In this document: positions 45,737 to 57,000 of the stretch, one piece after another
Position numbering within the stretch: position 1 is the stretch's first letter
How the letters are laid out: each line of letters starts with the position of its first letter
Source: Nereocystis luetkeana
Lineage: Eukaryota; Sar; Phaeophyceae; Laminariales; Laminariaceae
DNA: 64,000 bases
Reading direction: 5' to 3'
Assembly: GCA_031213475.1 (NCBI GenBank)
Contig: JARUPZ010000012.1
Span: 10,436,727-10,500,726 of the forward strand
Notes under the pieces: generated by a model
What the model was told of the DNA's origin: nothing
The model's database searches: none
The model's input: only the letters and a program-made list of their open reading frames with translations
Program-made: the position numbers and the translations under genes

Positions 45737-48020
45737 CGGTCTTCCAGGGAACAAGCCAAGCCCCGTGGGGTGCTTGCTTTCTTGTGTTTGTGAGATGTAT
45801 TCTCGTCCTGTCCAATGCCGGGTGACCCAAACCACGCACCATGAAACAACACCTTGTTAGACTTGTCTACGTAGCCTACAGTAGTGTACTATTAATATCA
45901 AAACATACTGGGTAGGTCAGTAGTTTTAAGAGGGCTAGCACTGGTTCAGTACATACATACCAGGTACCAGGTATGATATGAAGCAAATTGATGTCATTCT
46001 TTCTACCATACCCGACGACATCATCAGTACACCCAGTGTCCGTCCTGATTCTTCATCCTACGTAGAGTATACCGGTACATTTTTTGTGGTCACAGACTCA
46101 GTGCGCTGAGCAAGCCAAAACGGTCGCGCCATAGTCAAGGCACTGTACTCCTAGGCAATGGAGCCAACATACCAGGTGCGAAACACACAACAAAGCAAGC
46201 CAAACAAGAAAATGTATGAACTACAGTAGTACGTGTTACTCCGGGCTATACTTGGAGCGTACGACGGTGCGCTGGCGTACTTTTTCCGCGATTATTCCGC
46301 TTAGCGCACCATGTGCTTGGAGTCAATGTGCGGCTTGCCGCACCTCCGTTCTTGATACCGAACTTTTTTTCGCCGCAAGCAGACAAAAACATGTATGCCT
46401 CCGAAACAATGGGGTTTTTTTCGCCGTAGGCGTTTTTCTTTCGGTCATTTCGCCCTTGGCGAAACTGTTTTGGGTCCGTTCCTGACTCTGACGACGGGGC
46501 TCTGTCCCAACGTGCTCTACTACAACTGTGTTACCCTCATGGATGTGTTAAGTGAAGGAGGAAGCTTGGGTGTGTAAGCGGTGCTCGCCCTGAGCTAAGT
46601 GTGCGTCCACGACCATTTGACCGTAGCCCATGTTTTTGTTTCGTTTTCGTTTTCGTTTCCTTTTTTTTCGCCTTCGTACTTTTTTTACTTCGTACCAGTA
46701 TACTTCGCAGTGTTTCTTTGCGCTAAAAGGAGCCCGATGCCCGTCAACTATTAATAGGAGAGGGTGTAAGGAGCGTGCAAGACGCAAATTCTGAGTTAAT
46801 GTCGGCATTATTTACGCATCTAATCATTGATATAAATTCCAAATTTTGCCCCCCGGCGGTACTCCGAGGGCCCTCCGGGAGCCCCCGGCCCTGGCGGGGG
46901 GCCGCCCCTCGGCCCACGGCCTCCGCCCACGCGCCACGTGCAGCAAGCCCGAGCATAACCCTGGTATCATTCGTACCAGGTACGTGTATACGCATGGTTC
47001 GTACAAAAAAAGAGCTGAAATGAGACATACCAGGTACGTAATACAACCGGAATTAATAATAAAAGTGCTTCGTAGAGCGTGACTTTGAATGAACCTTCTT
47101 GACATCATGAACAGCGCACCGAACTACCCGTACCCTCGTCCTACGGGGGGCCTGTAGTAAATAGGACCAAATATTGTTGAGAAAAATACCGAAATATACA
47201 CGTTTTTGTGTGTACCGTAGGTCCTATTTAGTATGGTCCCCCGCAATAGTAGAGTGAGGGCACGAAAGGTCTTTCTCGCTGCACTGCTCTGTGTACCGCT
47301 GTGGTGTACCGCTGTGGTGTATCGCGACAGGTGATCAGCAAGTACGCATGAAACTGGTACCAGGTACGAGTACGTGCTTCGTACGTACCTGGTAGGAGCA
47401 GACTGCGCAGATTCAAATTTCGAATGCTTCCTCCATCGACTCGCTCGCTATTACGTATGACATGCTGCAACTTCAAGTTTAATCGAATGCCGTGGTGCGT
47501 GCTGATTGCCATCTGAGGGATCACTACGCCACATGGCGGGTTGCATATGAGGCAAGCAGGCTTCTGCAGAGCTGACGATGGGTGAGGCCATCCAAGCTTC
47601 CCGAACCTGAACCTTGGGCTGTGCACAGCAGTAGATCAAGAACGAAACACGTCGATATTACGATATTACAGCCCCGCCTACCAAAGCGGTGCAGGTCAGC
47701 CACCTCCGTACTGAGATACCTTACACATGCACCTCTCCAGCGATTCTCCTCACCTTGACCGTACTATGTGTAGTACCAGAGCTATGCTGTATACCTGGTA
47801 TGGTGTACTGCCCCGCTGGGTAACGTTGCAGTTCAAATACTTTTGGATTTTGTATGGCTTGGATGGCGTTTCCTATACGGGGGCGCTTATGGCCCACAGG
47901 CTTGCCTCAACCCTACTTTTTTCTTCACCCCATCTAATGCCCACCCTTACGAAGAGGTGCACCGGAGGACTCGCAACTTCGGAAGACGATACCCATCCTC
48001 CTTCTCAGCGTCGGAAAGTG
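45737..48020. promoter_or_regulatory. CDIN1-UBA1 divergent intergenic region
   Basis: About 2.3 kb between the two start codons, presumed to contain both promoters if the distal UBA1 exon is right. It has a family B MITE at 47139 and a GC-rich patch at about 46845-46945 (CCTGGCGGGGGGCCGCCCC). No TATA box or initiator could be singled out. Confidence 0.4.
47139..47250. mobile_element. Family B MITE between CDIN1 and UBA1
   Basis: CTACGGGGGGCCTGTAGTAA on the left and TATGGTCCCCCGCAATAG on the right. The interior is the family standard CCAAATATTGTTGAGAAA. Confidence 0.72.
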
Positions 48021-48059
48021 ATGGAGAACAACGGCAACGGGACGGCCGCAGGGAGCAAG
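48021..48059 (+). CDS. UBA1: UBA1 tentative first exon
   Basis: ATG begins the 13 codons MENNGNGTAAGSK, then AAG|GTGCGA. Phase 0 joins directly to the exon at 51975. No conservation supports it, because E1 N-termini vary. The alternative is a start at ATG 51870, contiguous with the second exon. Confidence 0.5.
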
Positions 48060-51000
48060 GTGCGACGATTGATCTTATCTGCGTTCTTATTTTTCCGCAC
48101 GCTTCTTTGCCCCCCCCTCTTGATGCTGCTGTTGTTGCATTGATCCTGTCCTTTTTCACGTTGAAGGCTTGCATTGCTTGGGTTGCAGAAGTTGCCAATT
48201 CTTGTGGTGGTCAGCTTGGAGGCAACAGGGGCGGGTCAAGTCGTGGGGTGTGCAAGGTTTCCTCGAAGGAAGTGTATCATGTTTTCAATGGCGTTGTTCT
48301 TGATCCCAGGCGCACGTTTTCGCTATTACTCCGTCCGGCGTCCACGCATCGCCTTGAAGCCCTCGTTCACACGGTACAGCGGTATACGATCTCGTACTAC
48401 TGCTGTAGAGTTACGGTCAGCTTGGGGGCAACAGGGGCGGGTCGAATCGTGGGGTGTGCAAGGTTTCCTCGAAGGAAGCGTATCACGTTTTTAATGACGT
48501 TGTTCTTGATGCCAGGCGCACGTTTTCACTATTACTCCGTCCGGCGTCCACGCCTCGTCTTGAAGCCCTCGTCAACACGGTACAGCGGTATACGATCTCG
48601 TACCACTTGCCTGTAGAGTTACGAACCGGTTCGTATTAATTGTCTCAGCAGCGAAGACAAACAGCAGTAGTGCAACAACAGCAGCAGTAACAGCAGTGCA
48701 CAAGCTACGACCCCGTTGCATCTGTACTTGAACATCGAAATTTCAAAGTTGAGTGGATTACCGGTACCGCTCTCTTCCCGACACCGAAGCTGCCTTCCTT
48801 CGATCGCCTTGTTGTCCTCGAGTTCTTGCGACAGGGTGTGTCAGAAACACAACTCCACATATACATATATATATACCCTGGTATATATATACCAGGTATA
48901 CAGCAGTACGATTATCTCCACTCGTTGTCTCCTTTTCTTTACAGTCATGTGGTTGACTTGGAATCTTGGCCTCCCGGGTGTTGAAAGTCGAAAAGGCAGG
49001 TCGAAAAGGGGCAACACACAGATTTACAGCGTCCCTACTCTCGTTTATAGGGGCCCGTTTATAAGCCTGGTCAGGTTCGCTGCTTTCACCGCTGCTGCTG
49101 CTGTCTCGCTGCTTCTGTCTCGCTGCTTCTGTCATCGGCCGGCGTCGTGCGCACCGCGGGTACTTTTATTTTTTATTTTTTTAATCAAAGCTGAGTATCA
49201 ACTATTTAATCAGTCGAACTCACAGCTGACGTATTTCATCATTTTATTGAATCCAGAATCCGGAGGAAAAAGTGTGGGTTCCTAAAAGGTGTAGGATGAC
49301 CTACATCCCACATATCGTACGCACACACATCCGCACAGGCAAGCACCGTCCGTGACTGCCACTATTGGAAGACCTTGACATGTGGCTGCTGCAGTACCCC
49401 GTGGGTGCTATCAGCACAAATTTAAGAGTGTGGAGGGGACAGATGTACAGATGAGCAGGCGCAGCAGCAGGCAGTAGTAGAGCGAAACATATGAATTGAG
49501 AAGACAAAGCTGAAATTGCGCCGCTGTTCTTGAAATCCTTGTGTTCCGAGTTCCTGAGGCCAACTATTATTAAGGGCGTGTCCAAACAGAATCGAGATCG
49601 AAAATCGAAAATCGAAATGATAATAAAGAAGGCGCTGGTTGGTCCTTGTTCAAAAGATGTTCGCCTTCGTTTTTTACGTTCCGAGAAAATGAGCGATTTA
49701 CAACCCAATGCAAAAATTAAAAAAAAAAGTTGACTGCTGGAAATCGAAAAGGAAATCGAAAGCACGAACAGCAGCAACTCACCTCGTCCTACTGGTCAGC
49801 GCAGCCACGTCAAAATATCACATCAGGACGGCCGTACACAGCATCCTACCCACAGCTAGCACGGCGACACAGCCGCAAGAGACCCCCCGTAAACAGCCAG
49901 CAGGCGAACAACAACACCAGCCCCGACGTTCTCGGGCCTTTGTTTCCCGGCGTTCGAGCCTAAGCAAACATAGTTTGAGGAAAATTGAGGATGATACACT
50001 AGAGAACGAGGTCGGAAGTTCGTTCTCAGTACGATTTCAAGTTTGATCTCGGGGCGTCAACGTTGGACGCACCACCACCTCCCTGGGAGGCCCAACGACC
50101 TCCCGGAATCGAAATGCCGTCGCGTGTGCCTGCTTCTGTGGTGGATCTGTGTTATCGAGCGCTAGACTGCGTCATTTGTGCACAGTTGCGAACGGCCCAA
50201 GTAGGTTGTGCTCTCCGTTGCTTTTCGCCTAGGTTTTCTATTTTCACTCTTCGATTCTGTTCAGACACCTCGGCTAATTTTTGCCGAAACCGAACTGAAT
50301 TCGATTTACGATTGCACTTTTCGATTCTGTTTGGACGCACCCTGACAGTGGGATCGGAAAACCGAAAACAAGTAGGTTTTCCCCCGTTCTGGTGGTGAAA
50401 CCCACACAAGACTCTGTATTATATTTTTGTGTTGCAAAACCTGGCCGAGGCAGCAAAAAACGCGTGTTTTCGACACTGCACTTACCGCCGCCACCGAGTG
50501 CTCGCATCACAGAGCACGGGTCGCTGCAGCACTTTCTGTAACGGGTGTCTGGTCCGCTTAGCAGAAAAGTCGTCGGTGGCGTTTTTGAGGGCCGTACGCG
50601 GTCTGTTTGTGGAGTTCTCACATGGGGCATGGAGCCTGATCCATTTGTGTCTCAATTTTTTTGCTGGGCAGAACAGGAGGTCTTTTTCGATTGGAAAAAA
50701 AAGTTGATGCAGAAAGGGGTCATACTCTCGCGTCCCAAGCGAGACACTGAAGACGCAGGCCACCTTCGTACGGTTCTCAAACTTGGCACCGAGCGAGAAC
50801 TGTAAGAAAAAATGGGGCATACATCCATGGAAGTTTTAGCGATACGTGCTGTGTGAGGTGAGCACTCCCGGCGGCGGTGGGTTCTGTGTGCGAGAAGCAC
50901 GTTTTTTTCTGTGGGCAGCGTACAGAAATGACCCATCGCTACCGACGGCACAGCTCGCGGGTTTCTGCTCGATGAAAGGAAAATTCGTTCTGGGTTCTGA

Positions 51001-54000
51001 ATTCCGATTTCATGTTAGTCGTCCTGGCGTCCTATCGCGTACCCCGGTAGGTCCGAGATGGCACACACGAGGACACACACGCACACACACGCAAAAGTTC
51101 GCTGCTGCCACAAAGGGAAAAAGTTCGAAGCGAGCCTGCTGTTGTAACACACTGTCCTTGACGTGCGAGCTGTTGCACCCTGCAAAAACATGGGAAAAAC
51201 TGCCGTGCGATCATTTGTTTTGTGGGGGTTTCCATCGCCCTGCTTGGATTTGGCTCGACGGAAAGCGATCCCGCGAAAAGATCCAGCTCCCCGTGACTCT
51301 AAACGCCCAAAGCACGCGCCTCGGAGCCCGGCCGGGGCCCAGCATTGCTCCGTAGTGTACACGCGAGCTCCCTCTGTGCCCCGCAGCCGAGAGCGCGAGA
51401 AAAGACCCGCGGCCTGAAGATAAATACATGGCAATGTGCAAAAAAGTGCATTTAACCTTGTGGCCGCATGAATATATTTTATGTACGGAAACCACATAAA
51501 ACATATCATAATACGATAGTACCTGGTATGCACGTACGATTGTTGCAATACGGCGGTGTATGCATAGGCAGGCCCTCATGTCGTACCGACGTTACTGCTT
51601 TTCTGCTGTCCTACATGAGAGTCACATAGTCGAAGGCCAAAGTTGTTTATTATAGGCCCCCACCTGCCACCCGTGGTTGCTCTACCAATACCCATGTCCC
51701 CTACCCCCTACCCGAATGAACCGCTCAGTAGTATGAATCAATACCGCTCCACGAACCCCCGGACTTGCCTCGTTCAATCTTCCACTTGAACAAATGTACC
51801 CCCTTTGCCCTACCGCATGCAAGCCTCCAATATTAGTATTCAGTACCGCTCCACAAACTGCAGATCTGTATGGGCTATGGCGCTGAAAGCCTCCGAGTTC
51901 CCTTGTTCAACCTTTCACGTAAGCGTGACGCCCCATTGGATTATGTACGGTGTGTTTATCGCGGAAACGGCCAGCTCGAAGATGACGCGGCGTTCATGGA
52001 CAAGTACAGCCGCCAGATCGGCGCTTTCGGGCTAGAGGCAATGTCCAAGCTGATGAACCTCAAAGTCCTCATCGTGGGCCTCAGGTGTGTTCACTGGGGG
52101 GGGGGTGTACTCATGTCATCCATGGTCCTAGTCGTATGACCATAGACCCCGCGCATCGCTACAATGCCGGGACGGAGCGCGTCGGGTTTTCACCGACCAG
52201 ACAGGCATTGCTTGCACCAAGCGCGAGAGCGCCGTGAGGTGTTGGGCGAGTCGCATGGAGGGTGAGCTGCATCCCACTAAGAACCGCTTGTGGGGCGGCC
52301 TTGCAATGGATGGCAGCTTCATACGAATTGCGCTTTGGGGGGAGTGTACTCGATAGGAGAGATGTACTCGATCTCATGCATGGGGGGGGGGGGTAGAAGC
52401 AGCCACTTCGACGAATGCTGACGATGACACGATAACGGTTGCGGTAGAGTTTACTATATATTCAGAGACCTAAATACTGATGTGTCATTGACCGACGTCG
52501 TGTATGACTTTAGGGGTTAGGTTTAGGGTTGGTTGGGGTATGTCCGCTTTTTTTTGGTACGCTGGGTCCGTCAACCTTAGTGCCGAAAAAGTGGTAACTA
52601 CTCTCAAGGTCTGAGAGAGATGCGCTCCACGGACTCGTGCGCGTCCTGGTATATAGAAACGCTGAAAACAGCAAAGTGCTTTATAGTTTGGGGTTGGAAC
52701 TTGAAATGGCAACAGCGTTTTCTCTGGAAAAATCTGTAACAAGCCTGTCTGTCGGTCTATCTGTTGTCTGTCTATTTGTCTGTCTATCTGTCCGTCTATC
52801 TGTCTGTCTGTCTGTCTGTCTGCATGTCGGTCTGTCTGCCTGCCTGTTTGTATGTTTGTCTGTTTGTCTGTGTGTCTGTCTGTCTGCCTGCTTGTCCATC
52901 TGTGCATCTGTGCATCCGTCCGCCGGTCTCTTCAGGGGTCTCGGCGTCGAGACGGCCAAGAATTTAGTTCTCGCAGGGCCTGGGGCGGTGACCCTGTGTG
53001 ACGACGAACCCGTGTCGCTGCCCGACCTCGGCGCAAACTTCTTCCTCGAAGAAGGGGACGTGGGCAAGCCGCGAGCGAGGTAAGGTAGTCAGGACCAACA
53101 TGCTACTGATAGGAGACAGCGTTTAGACCCCGCGAATGGCGGCACCCCTACACTAAACCTAGCATGTTGAGCCGCGAGCGAGGTGAGGTGGTCAGGACAA
53201 ACTATGCCAGGAAACCGCGGTTTGACTCCGTGTCTGACCCTGACCCACCGCACTCCTGCCCTAAAACTGGCATGGTAAGGCCTAAACAGGCCTTGACGCG
53301 TCCCAAAAGACCAGCCTCCTACTATTTCGGGGGGGCCTATTAATCAGAACCGACGATGGACCCGAAACCCATGCATCCCGCTATGTTTGCACACTATGTT
53401 GGGTCCTGATTATTAGTAGTATGTTCTTCCGTAAAAATAGCATATTGTGGTTGGGAGGGATGATGCTGTTTTTTTGTCACCGTCTGTGCGTCAGGCACAG
53501 TGGTCGGTGGTGGGAAGGATGTCGGGTAATGCGGGTGGTGTGTTTCATGCAAGTGACAGCGATATGAGTAGTGATTGATGGGTATCGAATGATGATCGAG
53601 TTCGATACGATATCGATAAACGATAAATGAAATTGATAGATAGTCGGATCGTCCGATATTTGTGTTAGTGATGGGTATCGAATTATGATCGAGTTCGATA
53701 TGATATCGATAAGATAAAATCAAGTCGATATATAATCGAATCGTCCGATATTTGTATTGGTGATGGCGATATGAGTAATGCGAGTAGTGATTGATGGGTA
53801 TCGAATGATTAATCGAGTTCTCGATACGATATCGATGCACGATCAATCAAATCGATACATACTCGGATTTTCCGATACTTTCGAATATCGAAACTTTCGG
53901 TACGATATCCATCACTTATTGTGGGTGATGGGTGTGGTGCGGGGTATGTGATGTTTGTGGTGCGTGCGATGTGTGTGGTGTGTGTGATGGGGGTGATGTG

Positions 54001-57000
54001 GGCGACAAAACAGGACGAGCTGATTCGTCAAAACGGGCGAATCAGAAGTTGCTCCGTTTGCTCACCAACAATAATTAAAGACATGGACCTAGTGTAGAGT
54101 TTCACGTGGAGAAAATGTGGGTGAGGTCGGTGGTGTAAGTGATGGGGTGATGAGGCGTTTTGCTCAGAAAGGGGTTTCTGTTTTTTTCAAAGATGGCTTC
54201 AGGGCGGCGGGAAACGGGTGGTGTGTATCTCGTACATGCAACTCGTGAACCTGCCGAGAAGAGGCGGCCCTGTAGGCAATGCCATTGCTACGTAGAGAGA
54301 AAACGGGCGAATCAGAAGTTGCTCCGTTTGCTCACCAACAATAATTAAAGACATGGACCTAGTGTAGAGTTTCACGTGGAGAAAATGTGGGTGAGGTCGG
54401 TGGTGTAAGTGATGGGGTGATGAGGCGTTTTGCTCAGAAAGGGGTTTCTGTTTTTTTCAAAGATGGCTTCAGGGCGGCGGGAAACGGGTGGTGTGTATCT
54501 CGTACATGCAACTCGTGAACCTGCCGAGAAGAGGCGGCCCTGTAGGCAATGCCATTGCTACGTAGAGAGAACAGCTCTTCACTGGAAGGAGCTGTTCCTC
54601 ATACGATATGACGAGCGTGTCTCTCATCGGACTGTTCCTGGCCGTCTTGGGACAACTTCAGAATCGAACATTGACGATAAATAAATGATGGCGGTTACAG
54701 TGACGGCCACCGCGTCGTAGGGGGACGATATAGTACACATTGGTGTCCGAGTTACAATGGTTGAATGCAATGAGTCGTACGGCACGGGCGCAACCTTATC
54801 CTCCCCGTACTACCGGGGCGCGCCCACGCTGCTCGTAGGCGCTTAATAGCGCCATTTGTTTTTCAACAATAATTGTTTTGGGTGCTATCTCTCGGGGTCC
54901 CGACGGGGTTAACAGAGAAGTTTTCGAGGTAATCCGAAGCTAGGTTTCACCGCGGCCGACAGAAACCCGCGTGCGCGTGTGGTTCCGCGCGTGAATCCCT
55001 TCTTCCGTGTGCCCGGGTACCCTCAGCTGCGTCGTCGGCAAGCTGCAAGAGCTGAACTCGATGGTGACCGTGAGGGCGTCTTCTGGCGAACTGACGGAGG
55101 AGATCGTGGGGGCCCACGGGGTGGTGGTGATGTGTGGCCGGACGGGGGAGGAGGTGTCGAAGTGGGACGCCTTTTGCCATAAGAAGGTTTGTCGCCCGCG
55201 TAGAGTACGCATGCACCCCTTGCCTTTTTTTACTCAGATTAATCGATTTCGGACCCCTGTTTGCCACGAGGAGGGTTTGCCGTTGGATCAGAGTACCAAC
55301 CTCTTGTCGTTTGTGTTACTCAAAATTATCGAATTGTAACGCGTTTTGCCGCGAGGACGTTTGTTACTGCACCTCGGTTCTTCCTCGAGTTCAGGTACGA
55401 TGTCTGTTGGCCATCAAGGCCAAGTGGCCGTGAGTTAAACCGTTGCCTTGTCCATGATACGTACGCACACACCGACGCTGCTACGATAGGGGTAGAAGTT
55501 TTTGCCTTGCAAGGCAAAAAAAAAATCACTGATGGGACCCTCCTCAACAAAATAGAATGGCTACCCAGCATCGTATTGTTTTGACACATATGACACGATG
55601 TAGACCTGCTGTAGTTCATGGGATTAGCTTGTCGGATTAAGCGTACACTGTTACATCCGATTTTGTGATATGTACTATAGTACAGAGCTACTCTATTGAG
55701 GAGCCTCAGAAAAATCTCAGAAATTCTGTAACGTGGTGCACTACTCTCGTAGTATGTAGTATGGGTGCACCGTTGTGTACGATACCGCGCTTAGATCGGT
55801 CGGGGTAGAAATAAGGCCGATGCCGAGCAGTTATTAGCAGTTTGGCCTGAAAGGCGGTCTTCGCTTCCGTTGCGCCTGTTCCCACCGTTTGACGCCTGCC
55901 ACCATCTTGCTCGTGGGGGGAGCTGTGCAGAAAAAGGAGGCCCTTTTTCATGGCCCCGCCGTGAATGCCGCCGGTGCCGTCGGTCGTTTGTAGGCGCTTT
56001 AGCATGCTGAAGCTGGGGCTGAGTCGTTGAGGGTCGGATAGAGTTGGAAAAGATGAGATGAGTGTATCATAGCACAAACATCCATGGCCCATGCACTATG
56101 TAGCGGTTTCGTTTCCAGGCAAAACCGCCCTTCATTACGGTGCGAAGCTCAAGTATTAATAGCATACGCACCAGGTATGCATTATCCTTGTACTACAACT
56201 ATTCCTCAGCTCGGACAGAACATTCAGATCGCAGGTCAGAATTTAGATGACCTATCTGATGTATATGTAGATGATCGGTGCGAGTTGTGAACTATCTGTC
56301 AGTCCTCGCTCGTTCTCACTCCATTCCATCGCTCCGACCAACGGCTTCCTACTTCTGCTGCACAGGGCTCGATCTTCATCTCCGCCTGCACGATGGGCGC
56401 GTACGGTTTCGTTTTCAGCGACTTTGGGAAGGCGTTTTCCGTGAGGGACCTTAACGGCGAGGCCCCTGCCAGCCGCATTATTACCGATGTAAGCGTTGCG
56501 AGGCCGGACCGGCCTGGGAAATGGGTGGGGGAGGGAGGGGGAGGTGCTTCGGTATGTGTTGCTGTTGTTGCTGTGTGTTGCTGACGTCTCTGCTTTGTGG
56601 TTGACGGGGGCTGTGGGATCGACAGAGGTTGGATTTTTTGGCCATACCCTTGCTGGCTGAAGGAGTTCCTTGAGGGCCGTGAGGGAGTACCCTTTTTTTT
56701 TGTTCCCATCAATATTCTACAGTTTTATTCGTTGTATTCCTAGACCATGGGGTTAAGAACCTGGGATATATTGTTTGGTCAGTCGGTGAGTTTTTGTGCG
56801 CTACTGCAGGTATCGAGGCAGAGAGCTCCTCAAGTGAGCAGAGCTTCATATTTTCGTGTAGCAAGTAGGAGCTATTAATAACCCTACCGTAGTGCACGGG
56901 TCCGATGGGGCGGTGGGATCGATTTATGACGCGTTGTGTTGCCACGTCTCGTCTGTCAGCGGTTGTACGATAGCGGTGAAGTGCCTTCGTTCGTTCAACG

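Noticed and set aside
49708-50046. Lys/Arg-rich frame in UBA1 intron 1 as an extra exon
   Set aside because: It has no similarity to E1 enzymes and low-complexity composition; the phases of the flanking exons do not require it.
52485-53083. Minus-strand DRQTDRQ frame
   Set aside because: It is the CTGT microsatellite on the opposite strand of UBA1 exon 3.
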